Shown here piece by piece: positions 61,367-64,000 of a stretch of DNA of 64,000 bases (position 1 is its first letter; every line of letters begins with the position of its first letter). The position numbers and the translations under genes are program-made. This DNA is from Halomonas sp. HL-93 (GTDB lineage: Bacteria > Pseudomonadota > Gammaproteobacteria > Pseudomonadales > Halomonadaceae): contig NZ_LT593974.1 of assembly GCF_900086985.1 (NCBI RefSeq), positions 2,790,001-2,854,000 on the forward strand, given 5' to 3'. A model generated the notes under the pieces. That model saw only the letters and a program-made list of their open reading frames with translations. It was not told the DNA's origin and searched no databases.

Positions 61367-61393
61367 AAAACGCCAGGTTAACCCTGGCGTTTT
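61367..61393 (-). terminator. Terminator after ilvD
   Basis: CGCCAGG (61371-61377) pairs with CCTGGCG (61383-61389), extended by four A-T pairs on each side to an eleven-pair stem. On the minus strand it follows the ilvD stop by 17 bases and ends in TTTT. Confidence 0.88.
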
Positions 61394-61410
61394 ACATACA
61401 CATGACAACA

Positions 61411-63096
61411 CTACTCTTCGTTATCGGTCACTGCCCCGGTGCTGGCAGAGCTGACCAGTCGCGCGTATTTGGCCAATACGCCGCGACGATAACGTGGCGT
61501 CGGCTGCCGCCAGGCCGCACGGCGGCGAATCAACTCGTCATCGGACACATCGACATCGATGGTATCAGCCACCGCGTCGATGGTGATGGTGTCACCGTTT
61601 TCCACCAGCGCCAGCGGGCCACCCTCGAAGGCCTCGGGCGATACATGACCCACCACAAAGCCGTGGCTACCGCCGGAGAAACGGCCATCGGTAATTAACG
61701 CCACGTCGCTGCCCAGCCCACGGCCCATGATGGCCGAGGTGGGCGTGAGCATTTCGCGCATGCCCGGGCCCCCTTTGGGACCTTCGTAGCGAATCACCAC
61801 CACGTCGCCGGCCACTACCGTGCCGTCGTTGATGCGCGCCTGGGCTTCTTCTTCAGAGCCAAACACCCGCGCCGAGCCACTGAACCGCGTGCCTTCCTTG
61901 CCGGTAATCTTGGCCACCGCACCTTCCGGCGCCAGGTTGCCATGGAGAATACGCAGATGGCTTTCGGCTTTAAGTGGGTTACCCAGCGGCGCGATAATCT
62001 GCTGATCGATTGGGTAGGGCTCTACATCGGCCAGGTTTTCCGCCAGCGTCTTGCCCGTGACGGTCAGGCAGTCGCCGTGCAGCAGGCCTGCATCCAGCAG
62101 GATTTTCATCAGCGGCTGAATACCGCCAATCGCCACCAGCTCGCTCATCATGTAATGGCCGCTGGGGCGCAAATCGGCTACCACCGGCACACGCTTGCCA
62201 ATCTCGGTGAAATCGTTGATCGACAGCTCAACCCCGATAGTGCGCGCCATGGCCACCAGGTGAAGCACGGCATTGGTGGAGCCACCCAGCGCAATCACCA
62301 CAGTCACGGCGTTTTCAAACGCCTCGCGGGTCATGATATCGGAGGGTTTGATGTCGTTGGCCAGCAGCGCCAATACCGCCTCACCCGCCGCCTCGCAGTC
62401 ATCACGCTTATCGCGGGAAATGGCGTTTTGCGCCGAGCTACCTGGCAGGCTCATGCCCAGGGCCTCAATCGCCGAGGCCATGGTATTGGCGGTGTACATG
62501 CCACCGCAGGAACCGGGGCCGGGAATCGCGGTTTCTTCAATGTTCTTGAGTTCGATCAGGTCGATATCGCCGCGGGAATGCGCGCCCATGGCCTCGAACA
62601 CTGAAACGATATCGGTATGGCCCTCGCCAGGCATGATGGTACCGCCGTAAACAAACACGCTGGGGCGATTGAGCCGCGCCAGGCCCATCACGCAGCCGGG
62701 CATGTTCTTGTCGCAGCCACCAATCGCCACCAGACCATCAAAGCCTTCGCAGCCCGCTACGGTTTCGATGGAGTCGGCGATCACCTCCCGTGACACCAGC
62801 GAGTACTTCATGCCCTCGGTGCCGTTGGCGATGCCATCGGAAATGGTGATGGTGTTAAAAATCACGCCCTTGCCACCGGCGGCGTCGGCGCCGTCGCGGG
62901 CATGCTCAGCCAGCTCGCCAATGTGGCTGTTGCAGGGCGTCACCATGCTCCAGGTTGACGCAACGCCGACCTGGGGCTTTTTGAAATCGTCGTCGTTAAA
63001 ACCCACGGCGCGCAGCATCGCGCGGCTGGCGGCTTTGCCTGGGCCGTCGACCACGGCAGAAGAATGACGGCGGGAATTGTTAGAAGACTCAGTCAT
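61411..63096 (-). CDS. ilvD: Dihydroxy-acid dehydratase
   Basis: The ATG at 63096 gives 561 residues; an in-frame start at 63156 would add an untypical leader. Cluster cysteines are in [28 protein letters not shown] and [18 protein letters not shown]. At 561 residues it belongs to the shorter IlvD subgroup (E. coli's is 616), some members of which carry a [2Fe-2S] cluster. It forms 2-keto acids in valine, leucine and isoleucine synthesis. No other ilv gene is adjacent. Confidence 0.95.
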   Translation of the reverse strand: MTESSNNSRRHSSAVVDGPGKAASRAMLRAVGFNDDDFKKPQVGVASTWSMVTPCNSHIGELAEHARDGADAAGGKGVIFNTITISDGIANGTEGMKYSLVSREVIADSIETVAGCEGFDGLVAIGGCDKNMPGCVMGLARLNRPSVFVYGGTIMPGEGHTDIVSVFEAMGAHSRGDIDLIELKNIEETAIPGPGSCGGMYTANTMASAIEALGMSLPGSSAQNAISRDKRDDCEAAGEAVLALLANDIKPSDIMTREAFENAVTVVIALGGSTNAVLHLVAMARTIGVELSINDFTEIGKRVPVVADLRPSGHYMMSELVAIGGIQPLMKILLDAGLLHGDCLTVTGKTLAENLADVEPYPIDQQIIAPLGNPLKAESHLRILHGNLAPEGAVAKITGKEGTRFSGSARVFGSEEEAQARINDGTVVAGDVVVIRYEGPKGGPGMREMLTPTSAIMGRGLGSDVALITDGRFSGGSHGFVVGHVSPEAFEGGPLALVENGDTITIDAVADTIDVDVSDDELIRRRAAWRQPTPRYRRGVLAKYARLVSSASTGAVTDNEE

Positions 63097-63260
63097 GGGG
63101 AAATATCTCTCAGCATTGTTCACGGTATCGGCATAGCTTGGCGATATATCGCGCATCCCGCAAGATGTTCATTTAAAGCGCCTTAACAGTATGCTGTTTA
63201 TTGCTTTTTCTTATCATCAGGTGTAAACCAAAGTTGACACTTTCAGCACTGCCAACTAGG

Positions 63261-63323
63261 GCTATCAGCCAGCCCCGCGACATCGAATAGGCCAAAGCCA
63301 TTGCCGCGCAATGGAAGGAGTAA
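63261..63323 (+). pseudogene. Remnant of a HI1419/RelE-like toxin gene
   Basis: The frame ending at the TAA at 63321-63323 reads AISQPRDIE, stop, AKAIAAQWKE. Toxins of the HI1419 type typically end with a stretch like SQ-x-RDIERAKAIA-x-xWKE, so this looks like the last 20 codons with an AGG or CGN arginine codon changed to TAG (63288-63290). The part further upstream keeps no recognisable toxin sequence. Its position, five bases before the antitoxin start, is exactly where the toxin end is normally found. Identification rests on my memory of the family. Confidence 0.55.
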
Positions 63324-63327
63324 TTCT

Positions 63328-63642
63328 ATGACCGTTTCTAACGTCACTTTCAGCCACTACGATACTGCCGATTACCTTCAAACTGAGGAAGATATTGCGG
63401 CTTATCTTGACGCAGTAATGGAAGAAAATGATCCAGCACTTCTCGCAGCCGCACTCGGTGACATCGCCCGTGCGCGCAACATGAGTCAACTTGCCAAAGA
63501 CGTGGGCATGAGCCGCGAAGGACTCTACAAAGCCCTGTCTGGGGAAGGTAATCCGGCATTTTCAACCATCAGCAAGGTCGCCAACTCCCTAGGGTTGCGC
63601 CTATCCATCGAACCGCTTTCACGGCCGAAAGCACATAGCTAA
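63328..63642 (+). CDS. Addiction-module antidote protein (HI1420-type HTH antitoxin)
   Basis: From the ATG at 63328 (GGAG eight bases upstream) it has 104 residues: VTFSHYDTADYLQTEEDIAAYLDAVMEENDPALLAAALGDIARARNMSQLAKDVGMSREGLYKALSGEGNPAFSTISKVANSLGLRLSIEPL. This is the full pattern of the HI1420 family of antitoxins with its helix-turn-helix in the C-terminal half. Its partner toxin seems to have decayed to a remnant just upstream, leaving an orphan antitoxin. Confidence 0.88.
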   Translation: MTVSNVTFSHYDTADYLQTEEDIAAYLDAVMEENDPALLAAALGDIARARNMSQLAKDVGMSREGLYKALSGEGNPAFSTISKVANSLGLRLSIEPLSRPKAHS

Positions 63643-63725
63643 CGCGCTTATCGCGCATCCAGCAAGACGTAAACTTATGGCGACGGAACGCTATGCTCCC
63701 GCGGACATCTCATTTCGCTAGTTTG

Positions 63726-64000
63726 CTAGACGGCCGTGTTGTGTCTCTGAGCCTGCACTGATAACTCAAAACCGCAGGCTTTCGCATAACGCTGAAGCGT
63801 TTTCCAACCGGGGTTACTGTCACCACGCTCTAGCCGACTGATATTACTTTTTTGGGTATGCAGGCGCTTTGCCAATTCGTCTTGAGTCAGGCCTGCTTGC
63901 TGTCGCATGGTGATTAGCGTGTTGGCCAATTCAAACTCAGGTGCCAAGCGCTCATATTCCGCTTTGACCTCGGGATTTTGGAGCGCCCTATCCTTTAGTG
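63726..64000 (-). CDS. XRE-family HTH antitoxin-like protein (5' end outside window)
   Basis: The frame is open to the right edge, giving at least 91 residues: the visible start KDRALQNPEVKAEYERLAPEFELANTLITMR is followed by the helix-turn-helix AGLTQDELAKRLHTQKSNISRLERGDSNPGWKTLQRYAKACGFEL. The NPEVKAEYE-x-L-x-PEFELA lead-in is typical of HigA-type antitoxins whose toxin gene is just upstream, beyond the window. The start codon is not visible. Confidence 0.85.
   Translation of the reverse strand, partial: LKDRALQNPEVKAEYERLAPEFELANTLITMRQQAGLTQDELAKRLHTQKSNISRLERGDSNPGWKTLQRYAKACGFELSVQAQRHNTAV

Noticed and set aside
61942..62604. A 220-codon plus-strand frame antisense to ilvD
   Set aside because: Shadow of the ilvD coding pattern; no recognisable protein features and no ribosome binding site.

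Overview
The window looks like ordinary core chromosome of a moderately GC-rich gammaproteobacterium, most likely a member of the Halomonadaceae (Halomonas-like). The basis is a mix of family content: a PhaR polyhydroxyalkanoate regulator, a HiPIP, a DUF6482 protein, a gamma-butyrobetaine dioxygenase with a betaine-type binding protein, an AST/AOT arginine module, and the rpsF-rpsR-DUF2232-rplI-dnaB and rnr-rlmB neighbourhoods. The genus is an inference. I see no prophage, insertion sequence, integrase, CRISPR array or rRNA operon.

Layout. 1-4.7 kb: 5' part of a TolC-family exporter, a DMT transporter coupled to a SelW-type protein, an MFS transporter, a short LOV photoreceptor and a small PA3496-like protein. 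4.8-12.3 kb: ettA, a Coq7-like protein, HinT, phosphoribulokinase, a thioesterase, purD, phaR, rsmE and a periplasmic aspartic-type protease. 12.4-18.7 kb: an MltB-type transglycosylase, then a light-associated block made of a DUF2256 mini-gene overlapping a CRY-DASH gene, hemH, and divergently an FeS-type photolyase overlapping a DCC-family protein. 18.7-27 kb: DUF6482, an unknown 97-aa protein, dnaB, the S6/S18/L9 operon, rlmB, rnr and three tandem tRNA-Leu(CAG). 27-34 kb: an anchored endonuclease, a RAM-domain protein, HiPIP and the yeaG-yeaH-ycgB stress operon. 34-48 kb: threonine aldolase, fadH, a DMT transporter, a GNAT-nitrilase fusion, an ATL protein, a LysR/gamma-butyrobetaine dioxygenase/betaine-binding-protein group, YjbQ, lipocalin, LysR/tartrate dehydrogenase and a Tat-exported SMP-30 protein. 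48-54 kb: wrbA, hemerythrin, astE and a four-gene basic amino acid ABC transporter. 54-64 kb: TraX, two tandem paralogous diguanylate cyclases, purEK, a small HTH protein, chrA, ilvD and two antitoxin-type HTH genes, one of them preceded by what looks like the decayed end of its toxin gene.

Most coherent system: a blue-light/UV response set. The LOV protein keeps the photoactive cysteine and closely resembles Pseudomonas putida PpSB1-LOV. About 10 kb away, the two cryptochrome/photolyase transcription units and hemH are flanked by TGTACA-type dyads that resemble the class II LitR (B12-dependent MerR family) operator. No litR gene lies in the window, so the regulator must be elsewhere if this reading is right.

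Other points for a second look: a Coq7 homologue in which two of the six di-iron ligands are replaced (Glu to Asp and Glu to Lys); a pair of tandem diguanylate cyclases that differ by insertion or loss of a whole PAS domain; and a fossil toxin end with one in-frame stop ahead of an intact antitoxin.
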